64,000 nucleotides of DNA, taken from assembly GCF_002754935.1 (NCBI RefSeq), contig NZ_CP018092.1, positions 2,232,001-2,296,000 on the forward strand. The letters run 5' to 3'. The notes beneath the pieces were generated by a model that worked only from the letters and a program-made list of their open reading frames with translations, was not told the DNA's origin and did not search any database. Position 1 is the stretch's first letter; each line of letters opens with the position of its first letter. The position numbers were made by a program, and so were the translations under genes. The DNA comes from Thermostichus lividus PCC 6715 (GTDB lineage Bacteria > Cyanobacteriota > Cyanobacteriia > Thermosynechococcales > Thermosynechococcaceae). Shown here piece by piece: positions 30,494 to 40,146 of the stretch.

Positions 30494-33112
30494 CTACGCC
30501 AAAATATCCAGCGCAATTCTCTTAGAGCTAGGCGTGGGCTGACTCAGCACTGCCGGCAGTTGTAGCAGATGTCGCTGTTCTTGGAAAATTTGCTCAATGG
30601 GTAGCATCTCCCCTGTGGTGGTCATAAAGCGATGATCGGGGGTGGCACGGATCGTCGAGCCATTGGCGAGGGTATATTCTACAATTGGCCGGAACCCCTG
30701 AAAATGCCACTGGGCAATGGGCTGAGTATAGAGGTGACCATGGGGATCAAGGCTATAGACATGGCACTGTAAACGCTCAGTTACTAGCTGCTCAATGGGT
30801 AATGCCCCATACTCAACCGTCATCACTGCTGTGTCGCCACTGAGGCAGTACTCGGCAAAGTCCAGCATCTGCTTAAAAAGTTCCTGCGCCACGGCACTGG
30901 GCACACCATTTTTAGCGGCGCCTTCAATAAAAAGGGCTTGGTGCTTTTCCATTTCTTCTTTTTTCTTTTTGCCCATGGCGCGCCGCAGTAGATCCGCTTG
31001 GCCGAGGGAGTAGCCCGCAAGGTCTTGTGCCATCCGCATGATCTGCTCTTGATAGCAAAGAACCCCATAGGTTTCCTTGAGAATGGGCTGGAGGAGTTCG
31101 TGCTGGTAGGCGATCGGCTCACGGCCATGCTTACGGTTAATAAACTTAGGAATCAAGCCAGCATCCAACGGTCCCGGACGATAGAGCGCCAAGACCGAAG
31201 AAATGTCCTCAAGGTTGGAGGGTTTGAGATCCCGCACAATCTGGCGCATTCCTGAGGATTCAAGCTGAAAGATCCCTTCTAACTTGCCCTCGGCCAAAAT
31301 TTGGTAGGTTTTAGGATCATCCAAGGGTAAGGCATCCACATCAAGGGACTGACCACGGTTTTGCTGCACCAGATCGCAGGTTTTTTGAATCATGGTCAAG
31401 TTCCTCAGCCCAAGGAAATCCATCTTGAGGAGGCCAAGGGACTCTAAATCTTCCATGAAGTATTGGGTAATGACTGCCCCATCATTGTTCCGTTGCAGAG
31501 GCACAATTTGATCTAATGGCTCGGAGGCAATGACCACGCCAGCGGCATGCACCCCATAGGTTTTGTTGGTACCCTCAATCCGCATGGCCATGTCCACCCA
31601 GCGGCGCACGTCAGGATCGCTGTCGTACTTTTCTTTGAATTCTGGCGAAGGGGTGTCATCGGAAATCATCACCGCGAGTTTGGTGGGTTTGCCACGGACA
31701 ATGGGAATGAGCTTGGCCATCTGATCGGCTTGGCCGTAGGGAATATCTAACACTCGGGCAACGTCTTTGAGGACGGCTTTTGAGGTCATGCGGTTAAAGG
31801 TAATAATTTGGGCGACGCGATCGCTGCCATACTTTTGGGTCACGTACTGGATAACTTCTTCGCGGCGTTCAATGCAAAAATCAGTGTCAATATCCGGCAT
31901 GGATTTGCGTTCGGGGTTAAGAAACCGCTCAAACAGCAAGCCGTGGTGGACAGGGTCAATATTGGTAATGCGCAGGGCGTAGGCAACCAAGGAGCCGGCG
32001 GCGGAGCCTCGCCCAGGGCCGACGGGAATGCCGTTATCCCGAGCGTACTTGATATAGTCCCAAACAACTAAAAAGTAGGTGGAAAAGCCCATCTGCTGAA
32101 GCATTTTCAGCTCGTACTCCAGCCGCTGCCGATAGGTGGGGTCAAGGGCATCCCGCTGTTGAACTTGGAACCGTGCCATCAGACCTTGCCAAGCGACTTG
32201 CTCGAGGTAGGTATCGGCCGTATGGCCTGAAGGAACGGGAAAGTCTGGGCTTTGGGGTTCACGGAAAATATTGTAGGACTCGACCTTGTCAGCAACCTTG
32301 AGGGTATTGGCTAGGGCGGTTTGGATCACGTCCTCTGGCAGGTGATCGCGAAACAGCCGTGCCATTTCCGCCGACGATTTTAGGTACTCTGTGCCGCTGT
32401 AGCGCAAGCGCTTCTCATCGGTGAGGAGCTTGCCGGTTTGAATGCACAGAAGGGCATCGTGGGCTTCGACATCGTAGCAGGAGATAAAGTGGGAATCGTT
32501 GGTGGCAATAATCTCGATGCCAAGTTCCTGCCCGATGCGCACCAGTTCAACGTTGACAATGCGATCTTCTTGGGAGCCATGGTCTTGAATTTCAAGGTAA
32601 AAGTCATTGCCAAAAGTTGCTTGGTACCAGCGGGCAACGCTGCGGGCAACCTCCGGCTTCCCTTGGAGGATCGCTTGGGGGATTTCACCCCCAAGGCAGG
32701 CACTGGTGACAATTAAGCCCTCCCGATACTGAGCCAATAGCTCTTTGTTAATACAGGGGCGGGCAAAAATGCCCTTGCCCTGAAACCCTTGTAAGTGGGA
32801 AATGCTAGTGAGCTTACATAGATTGTGATAACCCTGTTTATTTTTGGCTAAGACCACTTGGTGATAGCGGGGGTTGCGCTCCTGCTTGGTAATGTCGCCA
32901 TTGATGACGTACATTTCATTGCCGATAATTGGCTTGAGGGGCTTGCCCCGGCAGAGTTTGAGTAACTCTACTGCGCCGTACATCACCCCATGATCCGTCA
33001 GGGCGATCGCTGGCATCCCCAGTTCTATTGCCCGTGCCACTAAGTCTGGAAGCTGACTGGCACCATCGAGGAGGCTGTAATCACTATGAATATGCAGGCC
33101 GACAAAGGACAT
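30494..33112 (-). CDS. dnaE: DNA polymerase III alpha subunit, N-terminal half with N-intein (split DnaE)
   Basis: An 872-residue protein that is the first of the two pieces of cyanobacterial DnaE. Residues 1-200 are the PHP domain ([14 protein letters not shown] near 6, [12 protein letters not shown]). The polymerase palm follows, with [16 protein letters not shown] and MPDIDTDFC (catalytic Asp residues near 400). The host part ends FAEY at about 755, where a split-intein half begins. The C-terminal half must be made elsewhere and joined by protein trans-splicing. I preferred ATG 33112 (MSFVGLHIH) to TTG 33118. cysC follows on the same strand. Confidence 0.95.
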   Translation of the reverse strand: MSFVGLHIHSDYSLLDGASQLPDLVARAIELGMPAIALTDHGVMYGAVELLKLCRGKPLKPIIGNEMYVINGDITKQERNPRYHQVVLAKNKQGYHNLCKLTSISHLQGFQGKGIFARPCINKELLAQYREGLIVTSACLGGEIPQAILQGKPEVARSVARWYQATFGNDFYLEIQDHGSQEDRIVNVELVRIGQELGIEIIATNDSHFISCYDVEAHDALLCIQTGKLLTDEKRLRYSGTEYLKSSAEMARLFRDHLPEDVIQTALANTLKVADKVESYNIFREPQSPDFPVPSGHTADTYLEQVAWQGLMARFQVQQRDALDPTYRQRLEYELKMLQQMGFSTYFLVVWDYIKYARDNGIPVGPGRGSAAGSLVAYALRITNIDPVHHGLLFERFLNPERKSMPDIDTDFCIERREEVIQYVTQKYGSDRVAQIITFNRMTSKAVLKDVARVLDIPYGQADQMAKLIPIVRGKPTKLAVMISDDTPSPEFKEKYDSDPDVRRWVDMAMRIEGTNKTYGVHAAGVVIASEPLDQIVPLQRNNDGAVITQYFMEDLESLGLLKMDFLGLRNLTMIQKTCDLVQQNRGQSLDVDALPLDDPKTYQILAEGKLEGIFQLESSGMRQIVRDLKPSNLEDISSVLALYRPGPLDAGLIPKFINRKHGREPIAYQHELLQPILKETYGVLCYQEQIMRMAQDLAGYSLGQADLLRRAMGKKKKEEMEKHQALFIEGAAKNGVPSAVAQELFKQMLDFAEYCLSGDTAVMTVEYGALPIEQLVTERLQCHVYSLDPHGHLYTQPIAQWHFQGFRPIVEYTLANGSTIRATPDHRFMTTTGEMLPIEQIFQEQRHLLQLPAVLSQPTPSSKRIALDILA
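30497..30847 (-). other. N-terminal half of the split DnaE intein
   Basis: The last 117 residues of DnaE-N. They start with the nucleophile Cys at the Y/C junction ([14 protein letters not shown], block A) and include the block B motif ATPDHRF with its TxxH-type His. Preceding [18 protein letters not shown] fits DnaE Int-N. The last 30 residues (from about QEQRHLLQ) differ from the tails I remember for T. vulcanus and T. elongatus, suggesting a related but distinct species. Confidence 0.92.
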
Positions 33113-33142
33113 GGGCAATGGGGATAACGCAACAGAGGTCTT

Positions 33143-33601
33143 TTAGGATAGCTTTGGCAAACTATTGAGGTAGGCGTTAAAGTCTGCGGTAGCATCGCGA
33201 AACCCTTCTTGGGCAAGGGGAACGCTGTTGAGATCAGCCGCTTGATCAATTTTTAGGAAGTCTTCTGTTAGGGCGCGGGTGAGGGCTGTGGGGGTAGGTT
33301 GATCTTTGGCGAGGAGATTGCGGTTCAGGGCGCGCATATCCATGAGCATTTCTCCGAGGCTGCCGCGCATAATATTGCCCGCTTCTTGCCAGTCTGCTTT
33401 AGCAATGCTTGCTTCGAGGTCGGCGAACCGCTCCGCATTTTTCTCAATGTCACTGAGGTAGTCGTTAATACGGGTGATCTGTAGGTCGCTGTAGGTGGGG
33501 GGCACAGTAGTGGTGGCACTAGGGCCGCCGCACCCCACTAGCACGACCGCTACGAGGGTGAGAATTAGTGAGATCAAGGAGGTTCGATTGAGGCGCACCA
33601 T
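33143..33601 (-). CDS. psbQ: Photosystem II lipoprotein CyanoQ
   Basis: A 152-residue thylakoid-lumen lipoprotein that stabilises the oxygen-evolving side of photosystem II. Residues 1-24 form a lipoprotein signal with lipobox LVGC (Cys24), followed by a short Pro/Thr linker and an all-alpha four-helix region ([44 protein letters not shown]), as in PsbQ. Start ATG 33601. It is not obviously in an operon with dnaE, whose start lies 30 bp beyond its stop, although the two share a strand. Confidence 0.88.
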   Translation of the reverse strand: MVRLNRTSLISLILTLVAVVLVGCGGPSATTTVPPTYSDLQITRINDYLSDIEKNAERFADLEASIAKADWQEAGNIMRGSLGEMLMDMRALNRNLLAKDQPTPTALTRALTEDFLKIDQAADLNSVPLAQEGFRDATADFNAYLNSLPKLS

Positions 33602-34051
33602 AAAACCTAGGCTTCCATAGCAATTAAAAATACGCCTCTATTTTGCCATGGTTCTTAGGGCTGGCGATCGCCCTCGCCAGAGGTTACGACGGCCAAACCT
33701 ATCTCGCAGCATAAATTAACACTCCCTAGGTTGATTTTTTATAAGTAGGGAATTATCATGCACTCAAAACTTTACTCTGAAATCTCCTAAAATCAGAAAC
33801 ACTACCCTAAGTCAATCGCAATAGTCCTCATTGCTTACTGCCTAGGGGCTTAATGGTGAACCTCAACAATTACCTACAGCGACTTGCATCGGAGTAAAGT
33901 TAAGGGGTATGGGGAATTTCGTCCCTAATGCCAATTGTGCCTACGTTATTAATGGTTTGCTGTTCACTAACCTAGCCGACCTATTGTTTAAGAACTGATT
34001 TGGGGGGCAATCTAAGGACAGTCTTGCACGCGGATCACAAAGGTTCAGGCA
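33602..34051. other. 450-bp gap without a recognisable gene
   Basis: Divergent upstream region of psbQ and the PadR gene. It holds one HIP1-like site near 33664, an AT-rich stretch around 33720-33770 likely to carry promoter elements, and no open frame longer than a few codons with a ribosome site. I see no RNA gene or transposon end. Confidence 0.5.
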
Positions 34052-34411
34052 ATGAAACTCGAAGACATCTATACGTTTTTTCGGCAGCCGCCACCGATTT
34101 ACCTGAGTAAGGAAGTTGCAGTTTGCTACGTTCTCTATACCCTTGTTGAGAAGGGGGATTCCTACGGCACCGCCCTGATTCAAGCCATTGAAAACGAGTA
34201 TCCCTTCTATCGGTTGTCCGATACGGTGCTCTACAGTGCCCTGAAATTTCTAGAGGATGAGGGGATTATTGATGGTTACTGGAAAAAGGTCGAAGGTCGC
34301 GGGCGGCCACGGCGAATGTACCACATTGTCAGCGAGAAGGTGCCGCAGGCGCGAGAGCTGTCGGAACTGTGGCTACGCTACTTACAGGAGCACCCCCGCA
34401 ATCCTGATTAG
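34052..34411 (+). CDS. PadR-family transcriptional regulator (possibly Pex-like)
   Basis: A 119-residue winged-helix DNA-binding protein. Residues about 22-100 form the PadR domain: VCYVLYTLVEKGDSYGTALIQ, then YRLSDTVLYSALKFLEDEGII (recognition region) and the wing KKVEGRGRPRRMYHI. PadR proteins usually repress as dimers. In Synechococcus a PadR-type protein, Pex, represses kaiA and lengthens the clock period; this protein is of similar type, but I cannot assign orthology from sequence alone. Start ATG 34052. It is convergent with the uracil-DNA glycosylase gene. Confidence 0.8.
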   Translation: MKLEDIYTFFRQPPPIYLSKEVAVCYVLYTLVEKGDSYGTALIQAIENEYPFYRLSDTVLYSALKFLEDEGIIDGYWKKVEGRGRPRRMYHIVSEKVPQARELSELWLRYLQEHPRNPD

Positions 34412-34425
34412 CCCCACCTGCGGTG

Positions 34426-35130
34426 CTACCCCAACTGGCGAAGGCGATCGCGCACCCTCTGTATATCCTGCCATGTCAACCACTTGGGGCTGCCGGGTTC
34501 CCGGGAATTATTGCGCAATAGGTAAGCCGGATGAAAGATCGGCATACACCAACGGCCTTGCCACTCTAGCCACTGACCACGGATTTTTGTAATTGCTTGC
34601 GGGTCTTGCAATAACCCCCGCACGGCTGTTGCTCCCGCCAAAAGAATAATTTTCGGATCCACCAAGCGAATTTGCTCTAGCAGGTAGGGTAAACAGGCGG
34701 CAATCTCAGCCGGTTCAGGCACCCGATTCCCGGGCGGGCGGCACTTCACAATATTGCAAATGTAGGCATCTTCCTCACTGTCTAAGTTAACCGAGGCAAG
34801 AATTTTATCCAAGAGTTGCCCCGCTTTCCCCACAAAGGGGCGGCCACTTTCATCCTCTGCTTGGCCGGGGCCTTCACCAATAATCATCAGTTTTGCCTTT
34901 GGATTACCTCGGCTCACCACCACATGGGTGCGGGTTGCCCCTAAAGCACAGCGCCGGCAGGTTTGGCAGTGGCTGTTTAAGGCGGCCAGATCAGCGTAGG
35001 TGCCCGCAGGAATCGCCACGTCAGCCCGCTGGGGAATTTGGGCATAGGTATCGGCATCCAACGGCGGGCTGCTCACGGCTTCAGCCCTAGGGAACGGATC
35101 AAATAAGCTGAACTGCACAGGCTCGGTCAT
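34426..35130 (-). CDS. Family 4 uracil-DNA glycosylase
   Basis: A 234-residue base-excision repair enzyme that removes uracil from DNA. After a variable N-terminus come CQTCRRCALGATRTHVV (two 4Fe-4S cysteines), motif 1 GEGPGQAEDESGRPFVGKAGQLLD near residue 95, CNIVKCRPPGNRVPEP with two further cysteines, and the C-terminal HPAYLLRN near 205. The cluster and motifs define the thermostable family 4 type, suited to a thermophile in which cytosine deamination is fast. Start ATG 35130. It is divergent from the cpc operon. Confidence 0.92.
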   Translation of the reverse strand: MTEPVQFSLFDPFPRAEAVSSPPLDADTYAQIPQRADVAIPAGTYADLAALNSHCQTCRRCALGATRTHVVVSRGNPKAKLMIIGEGPGQAEDESGRPFVGKAGQLLDKILASVNLDSEEDAYICNIVKCRPPGNRVPEPAEIAACLPYLLEQIRLVDPKIILLAGATAVRGLLQDPQAITKIRGQWLEWQGRWCMPIFHPAYLLRNNSREPGSPKWLTWQDIQRVRDRLRQLG

Positions 35131-35475
35131 GGTTCCAGTTACTTCCTGAGAATAATGTTAAAAAATCTTCATCAAACTTAGGAAAAACTTAGGGTGAACT
35201 GGGGCGCTTTTATGGCGATCGCCCCAAATTTAATTTATCTGAATAAAGTATTTTACAAATTAATAACTATTCCGAAACAGACTTCCCACCGCATTGTATA
35301 AGAAATACCTGAAGGGTTTAACAGCACCGTTGTTGCGTACCTCACTGAATTTCACGAGCGTTCAGCACTCAGCGGTCAGAACCGTTCCGGCGTACCTTGC
35401 TTTAGGGCTTGAGGCCGCCGTTACCCTAACTCTGCACACGAAGTCCTGACTTCTTTAATTAAGGAGAATTGATCC
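35131..35475 (+). promoter_or_regulatory. cpc operon promoter and long leader
   Basis: 345 bp between the divergent glycosylase gene and cpcB without a gene. It contains a hairpin around a HIP1 palindrome (GGGGCG...CGCCCC, about 35200-35227), an AT-rich block 35227-35275 likely to hold promoter elements, a long leader and a strong AAGGAG at 35460-35465, 10 nt before the cpcB ATG. Long leaders are usual for cpc operons. Transcription starts cannot be placed from sequence. Confidence 0.65.
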
Positions 35476-35994
35476 ATGCTAGATGCATTTGCCAAAGTTG
35501 TCGCTCAGGCCGATGCCCGGGGTGAATTTCTCACCAGTGCCCAATTCGATGCCCTGTCCAACTTGGTGAAAGAAGGCAACAAGCGGCTGGATACCGTCAA
35601 CCGGATCACCAGCAACGCCTCGACCATTGTTGCCAACGCAGCTCGTGCACTTTTTGCAGAGCAACCCCAACTGATTCAACCCGGTGGGAATGCTTACACC
35701 AACCGTCGTATGGCTGCTTGCCTGCGCGACATGGAAATCATCTTGCGCTATGTCACCTACGCTATTTTGGCTGGGGACTCCAGTGTGCTGGATGATCGTT
35801 GCTTAAATGGTCTGCGGGAAACCTACCAAGCCTTGGGTACCCCCGGTTCTTCCGTAGCTGTTGCTATCCAGAAAATGAAAGAGGCCGCCATTGCGATCGC
35901 CAACGATCCCAACGGGATTACTCCCGGCGATTGCAGCGCCCTGATGTCGGAAGTGGCTGGCTACTTTGATCGTGCCGCTGCTGCCGTTGCCTAG
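35476..35994 (+). CDS. cpcB: C-phycocyanin beta subunit
   Basis: A 172-residue light-harvesting globin-fold protein; with CpcA it forms the hexamer discs of phycobilisome rods. The bilin Cys residues are in MAACLRDME (beta-84 type, here near 82) and PGDCSALM (beta-155 type, near 153), and the methylated Asn lies in the ERLV-to-NRR loop region before the first Cys. Start ATG 35476 follows a strong AAGGAG. It is the first gene of a nine-gene operon; the spacer to cpcA is 64 bp. Confidence 0.98.
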   Translation: MLDAFAKVVAQADARGEFLTSAQFDALSNLVKEGNKRLDTVNRITSNASTIVANAARALFAEQPQLIQPGGNAYTNRRMAACLRDMEIILRYVTYAILAGDSSVLDDRCLNGLRETYQALGTPGSSVAVAIQKMKEAAIAIANDPNGITPGDCSALMSEVAGYFDRAAAAVA

Positions 35995-36058
35995 GCCACA
36001 ATTGCAAACCGTATCTTTGACCGTTTTGAAACGAAAACTCTAGGGAGACATCTTATCC

Positions 36059-36547
36059 ATGAAAACACCGATTACTGAAGCCATTGCTGCAGCCGATACT
36101 CAAGGCCGTTTCTTGAGCAATACTGAACTGCAAGCGGCTGATGGTCGCTTCAAGCGTGCCGTTGCCAGCATGGAAGCAGCTCGTGCTCTCACCAACAATG
36201 CGCAAAGCCTGATCGATGGTGCTGCCCAAGCGGTGTATCAAAAATTCCCCTACACCACCACCATGCAAGGCTCTCAGTATGCATCGACCCCCGAAGGCAA
36301 AGCCAAGTGTGCTCGGGACATCGGCTACTATCTGCGGATGGTGACCTACTGTCTTGTCGCCGGTGGTACCGGCCCAATGGATGAGTACCTGATTGCTGGT
36401 TTGGCAGAAATCAACAGCACCTTTGATCTGTCCCCCAGCTGGTACGTGGAAGCCCTGAAGTACATCAAAGCTAACCATGGGTTGAGCGGCCAGGCAGCGG
36501 TGGAAGCCAACGCCTACATCGACTACGCCATTAACGCCCTCAGCTAA
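36059..36547 (+). CDS. cpcA: C-phycocyanin alpha subunit
   Basis: A 162-residue partner of CpcB carrying one phycocyanobilin on the Cys in [11 protein letters not shown] (alpha-84 type). It begins [20 protein letters not shown], typical of cyanobacterial CpcA. The bilin is attached by the CpcE/CpcF lyase encoded downstream. Ribosome site GGGAGA lies upstream of ATG 36059. A stem-loop region separates it from the linker genes, consistent with much higher expression of cpcBA. Confidence 0.98.
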   Translation: MKTPITEAIAAADTQGRFLSNTELQAADGRFKRAVASMEAARALTNNAQSLIDGAAQAVYQKFPYTTTMQGSQYASTPEGKAKCARDIGYYLRMVTYCLVAGGTGPMDEYLIAGLAEINSTFDLSPSWYVEALKYIKANHGLSGQAAVEANAYIDYAINALS

Positions 36548-36554
36548 TTGGCGT

Positions 36555-36625
36555 AAGCCCTTGTCGCCCGGTGAGGTAAGCAGATGTCGGCATTTGGCTG
36601 ACCCTTTGTTTACAACGCCGGGCTT
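36555..36625 (+). promoter_or_regulatory. Candidate attenuator between cpcA and cpcC
   Basis: CCGGGC at 36618-36623 can pair with GCCCGG at 36566-36571, while the overlapping GGGCTT at 36620-36625 can pair with AAGCCC at 36555-36560, so the two stems exclude each other. TTGTTTGT follows. Such a structure after cpcA fits partial termination or RNA processing that lowers linker expression relative to cpcBA. This is inference from base pairing by eye. Confidence 0.45.
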
Positions 36626-36660
36626 GTTTGTACCCCTTGATGTTTCAGGAGTTTTGTACC

Positions 36661-37524
36661 GTGGCTATTACTGCTGCTGCTTCGCGCTTAGGTACCTCCG
36701 CCTTCAGTAACGCCCCGCGGGTGGAGCTACGCCCCAACTGGAGCGAGGAAGATGTGGAAACGGTGATCCGCGCCGTTTACCGTCAGGTCTTAGGCAATGA
36801 CTATGTAATGGAGTCGGAACGCTTGGTAAGTGCCGAGTCGTTGTTGCGCAATGGCAAAATTAGCGTGCGCGAATTTGTGCGGGCGGTTGCCAAGTCGGAG
36901 CTATACAAAGAGAAATTTTTCTACGGCAGTTTTCAGACCCGCGTTATTGAGTTGAACTACAAGCATCTGTTGGGTCGCCCCCCCTACAACGAGACTGAGG
37001 TGATTTTTCACTTAGACCTCTATGAAAATGAAGGGTTTGATGCCGACATTGACTCCTACATTGATTCTCAGGAATACACCGATGCCTTTGGCGACTCAGT
37101 GGTTCCCTACTATCGGGATTTTGAATTTCATCCCGGACAAGTCAGTGTTTCCTTTGGGCGGATGTTTCGCCTCTATCGCGGCTATGCCAGCAGCGATCGC
37201 TCCCAAGTGGAAGGAACCATGTCTCGGTTAGCGCGGGACTTGGCCACCAATGCCCCGACTACCGTGATCCCCCCTTCGGGCAGTGATACTGCCTTTGCGT
37301 ATTATGCTGCCAGTGCCGATGTGCCACCACGTGCTTGCTTGGGTGGTTCCTTTGGTCAGAGTGGCCGCGTCTATCGCATTGAAGTCTCTGGTATTCGTCA
37401 GCCCGGTTATCCGGGGGTGCGTCGCAGCAGCACTGCTTTCTTGGTGCCCTACGAACAACTGTCGAGCAAAATGCAGCAGTTACAACGTACGGGTGCACGC
37501 ATTGTCAGTGTGAAGCCTGCCTAG
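36661..37524 (+). CDS. cpcC: Phycobilisome rod linker, phycocyanin-associated
   Basis: A 287-residue linker that joins phycocyanin hexamers within rods. Residues about 20-160 form the phycobilisome linker domain ([57 protein letters not shown]). Residues about 230-287 form a CpcD-like domain ([21 protein letters not shown]). I chose GTG 36661 because CAGGAG lies 9 nt upstream and the family begins [11 protein letters not shown]; the frame is open further upstream. Confidence 0.95.
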   Translation: MAITAAASRLGTSAFSNAPRVELRPNWSEEDVETVIRAVYRQVLGNDYVMESERLVSAESLLRNGKISVREFVRAVAKSELYKEKFFYGSFQTRVIELNYKHLLGRPPYNETEVIFHLDLYENEGFDADIDSYIDSQEYTDAFGDSVVPYYRDFEFHPGQVSVSFGRMFRLYRGYASSDRSQVEGTMSRLARDLATNAPTTVIPPSGSDTAFAYYAASADVPPRACLGGSFGQSGRVYRIEVSGIRQPGYPGVRRSSTAFLVPYEQLSSKMQQLQRTGARIVSVKPA

Positions 37525-37569
37525 GGGCAGTTTGTTGTTGAGTCACGTTTGAGATTGGAGTCAGTTGCT

Positions 37570-37806
37570 ATGTTTGGTCAAACCGCTGCTGGTAGTGCTG
37601 CCAACAGTCCTTCCGGTGCCCGTGTCTTCCGTTATGAGGTCGTGGGGTTACGACAGAATGATGAAACCGATAAAATGGGCTTTCCGATCCGTCGGAGTGG
37701 CAGTACCTTCATTACTGTGCCCTACAGCCGCATGAACGAAGAGATGCAGCGCATTGCCCGTATGGGGGGCAAAATTGTCTCCATTACGCCTATTGCCGCC
37801 TCCTAA
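37570..37806 (+). CDS. cpcD: Phycobilisome rod-capping linker
   Basis: A 78-residue protein that terminates rods at their outer end. It is a single CpcD-like domain (RVFRYEVVGLRQNDETDKMGF, SGSTFITVPYSRMNEEMQRI, GKIVSITPI), closely resembling the C-terminal domain of CpcC next door. ATG 37570 has GGAG about 10 nt upstream. It sits at its usual place after cpcC and only 13 bp before cpcE. Confidence 0.95.
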   Translation: MFGQTAAGSAANSPSGARVFRYEVVGLRQNDETDKMGFPIRRSGSTFITVPYSRMNEEMQRIARMGGKIVSITPIAAS

Positions 37807-37819
37807 CGTTTGGGGTTCT

Positions 37820-38635
37820 ATGGTAATGGCCTCAGTGTCGGACGCAACCTCCCTAACGGTTCCTGAGATGCTAAAACAGCTTCAAGGAGAGGATGCCAGT
37901 CTTCGCTACTATGCAGCATGGTGGTTGGGAAAGTTTGGGGTGGATGTGGCGACGGTGGCTGAGCGTCAGTCGATTGTCAGTGCCCTGATTGCAGCTCTGA
38001 CAGATGAGTGCGATCGCACCGAACTGGGGGGCTACCCCCTGCGGCGCAATGCTGCCCGTGCCCTCGGCAAGCTTGGCGATCGCCGCGCCGTACCGTCCTT
38101 GGTTGCCTGTTTAGAGTGCGAGGACTTTTATGTGCGTGAAGCCGCCGCAGTCGCGCTGGGGCAGATCGGAGATACCGCTGCGGTTGATCCGCTCAAAGCC
38201 CTCCTTGCGGGCGGTGTAGCCATGGCTACTCTGGTTCCGGGGCGCCCTCACCTTGTCCAGCCCGTGGAAGCCACCATCGAGAGCCTAGGACAACTTGGGT
38301 GTCCGAGTGCCATTCCCCTGATCGAGCCGTTTTTGGCGCACGAGATGCCGCGGGTACAGTTTGCCGCTGCCCGGGCGCTGTTTCAGCTAACAGCGGCTCC
38401 GATCTATGGCGATCGCCTCATTGCCGCCCTCAGCAACGAGGATGTACAACTGCGGCGCAGCGCCTTGCTCGATCTGGGAGCCATGGGCTACTTGCCAGCA
38501 GCATCCGCCATTGTCACAGCCGCTGTGGAAACAAGCTTTAAGCTGATTGCCCTCCACGGTATTCTGAGCAAGCAATTGGCAATGGATGCGCCCACCACAG
38601 AACCCTTGTTCCAAGCCTTGGATCAACTCCTGTGA
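37820..38635 (+). CDS. cpcE: Phycocyanin alpha-subunit phycocyanobilin lyase, CpcE subunit
   Basis: A 271-residue HEAT-repeat protein. With CpcF it attaches phycocyanobilin to Cys84 of CpcA. The helical repeats are visible as RRNAARALGKLGDRRAVPSL, VREAAAVALGQIGDTAAVDPL and LRRSALLDLGAMGYLPA. Start ATG 37820 (MVMASVSD) or 37826. The stop lies 12 bp before the cpcF start used here. Length fits the CpcE family. Confidence 0.94.
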   Translation: MVMASVSDATSLTVPEMLKQLQGEDASLRYYAAWWLGKFGVDVATVAERQSIVSALIAALTDECDRTELGGYPLRRNAARALGKLGDRRAVPSLVACLECEDFYVREAAAVALGQIGDTAAVDPLKALLAGGVAMATLVPGRPHLVQPVEATIESLGQLGCPSAIPLIEPFLAHEMPRVQFAAARALFQLTAAPIYGDRLIAALSNEDVQLRRSALLDLGAMGYLPAASAIVTAAVETSFKLIALHGILSKQLAMDAPTTEPLFQALDQLL

Positions 38636-38647
38636 AGGAGAATGCCG

Positions 38648-39295
38648 ATGGTTGACATTGCGCCTTACTGCCACGCCGTCACTGCTGCTACCACTGCTGA
38701 GGCGCTCACTGATGCCGTTGTCGCCCTAGCCGCACAGCAGGATGTCGCTGCTATCCCCACCCTGATTGACGTGTTGGGATACAATAACCCGGCCGCTGCT
38801 CAAGCCGCTGTCGACGGTTTGATTCAGCTTGGGGATGCGGCGGTTGAGCCTCTCCTTGACCGGCTTGATGATTACAACTATGGTGCTCGCGCCTACGAGG
38901 TACGGGTACTGGGTGCCATTGGTCATCCTGCGGCACTCAGGGTATTGCTAGGGGCAGCACAATCAGATTTTGCGCCCAGCGTGCGGCGAGCCGCCACCAA
39001 AGCGCTTGGCACCCTGCGTTGGCATCTCATTGAGGGGGAGCAGGAGCGTCGCCTTGGCCTTGAGCAGGTTCTACAGGTACTTCAGCGGAACACGGATGCT
39101 GCGGATTGGGCCGTGCGGTATGCCGTTGCTGTTGCCCTAGAGCACCTCCGTCAACAGCCTGCTGCCGCCATAATCCAGCCCTCAGTTGTGGCGCTGTTAA
39201 CTGCCCTCGGCGATCGCGACCCCGATATTGTTGTGCGTTCCCGCTGCCAACTGGCCCTCAAAAGGGACACCGTCCATCTGTCCATGCATACCTAG
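38648..39295 (+). CDS. cpcF: Phycocyanin alpha-subunit phycocyanobilin lyase, CpcF subunit
   Basis: A 215-residue HEAT-repeat partner of CpcE in the heterodimeric bilin lyase. Repeats such as NPAAAQAAVDGLIQLGDAAV and APSVRRAATKALGTLRW are visible. I chose ATG 38648 because GGAG at 38637-38640 is 7 nt upstream; the in-frame ATG at 38642 is only 1 nt from that site. It precedes cpcG1 by 14 bp. Confidence 0.93.
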   Translation: MVDIAPYCHAVTAATTAEALTDAVVALAAQQDVAAIPTLIDVLGYNNPAAAQAAVDGLIQLGDAAVEPLLDRLDDYNYGARAYEVRVLGAIGHPAALRVLLGAAQSDFAPSVRRAATKALGTLRWHLIEGEQERRLGLEQVLQVLQRNTDAADWAVRYAVAVALEHLRQQPAAAIIQPSVVALLTALGDRDPDIVVRSRCQLALKRDTVHLSMHT

Positions 39296-39309
39296 AGGAT
39301 TTGGAAGTT

Positions 39310-40143
39310 ATGTCGTTACCCTTGCTGGGTGTTAAACCCAAAACCCTCAACCAGCGGGTTGTTAGCTACGAAGTGCCCGCTGAGGATGATCCCGTTATTT
39401 ACCGCCTCACTGATGCAACCGACGCGGCGGACGTGGATGCCCTGATTTGGGCCGCCTACCGACAAATTTTTAGCGAGCATCTGATTCTAGAGTCCTACCG
39501 TCAGCCATTTCTAGAGTCGCAACTGCGCAACCGAGCCATTTCCGTCCAAGACTTTATTCGCGGTCTTGGCAAGTCCGAGGTCTATCGCGACCAAGTGGCG
39601 GCAGTCAATTCCAACTATCGCTTAGTGGATCTCTCCTTTAAGCGATTTTTGGGTCGTCCCACCTATAGCCAGCAAGAACAAATTGCTTGGTCAATTATTC
39701 TGGCAACCCAAGGGCTAGAAGGCTTCATTGATGCCCTTATCGAAAGTGATGAGTACCAGCAGAACTTTGGGGCAGATATTGTTCCCTACCAACGGCGGCG
39801 GCGCATGGCACGACCGTTTAACCTTGTTAACCCCCGCTATAGTGACTACTGGCGCAACAAAGAAATGTCCCTCAGTGGGCGCTCTTACTATCAAGTGCGC
39901 TACTATACTGCTGGCCCGCTAGACAAAACAGTCATCCGTGGTGCCATTCCCGCCAACTTTCTCTCCATGGCTCGGTCACTGGTGGTGCCCACCCTCGACA
40001 GCCAACGCCACGTTGCCCGCGCCACCTCCAGTTTGGTAACCGTCCCCAGCACAACCCTAGAGCGAGACTTGCCCCCCACTCCTGTCAAGCCAGTTCCGGT
40101 TGCGCTGCCCTATCGTTATTTGCCCTCTCAACCTACGGTGTAA
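39310..40143 (+). CDS. cpcG1: Phycobilisome rod-core linker CpcG (first copy)
   Basis: A 277-residue linker that attaches phycocyanin rods to the allophycocyanin core. The linker domain spans about residues 15-180 (LIWAAYRQIFSEHLILESYRQ, SVQDFIRGLGKSEVYRDQV, FKRFLGRPTYSQQEQ). The C-terminal tail is Pro/Arg-rich. Start ATG 39310, preceded by GAGGA/GGAAG. It is the longest of three tandem copies; all share the NxxYRxVxxxxxRxLGR signature. Confidence 0.94.
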   Translation: MSLPLLGVKPKTLNQRVVSYEVPAEDDPVIYRLTDATDAADVDALIWAAYRQIFSEHLILESYRQPFLESQLRNRAISVQDFIRGLGKSEVYRDQVAAVNSNYRLVDLSFKRFLGRPTYSQQEQIAWSIILATQGLEGFIDALIESDEYQQNFGADIVPYQRRRRMARPFNLVNPRYSDYWRNKEMSLSGRSYYQVRYYTAGPLDKTVIRGAIPANFLSMARSLVVPTLDSQRHVARATSSLVTVPSTTLERDLPPTPVKPVPVALPYRYLPSQPTV

Positions 40144-40146
40144 GTC

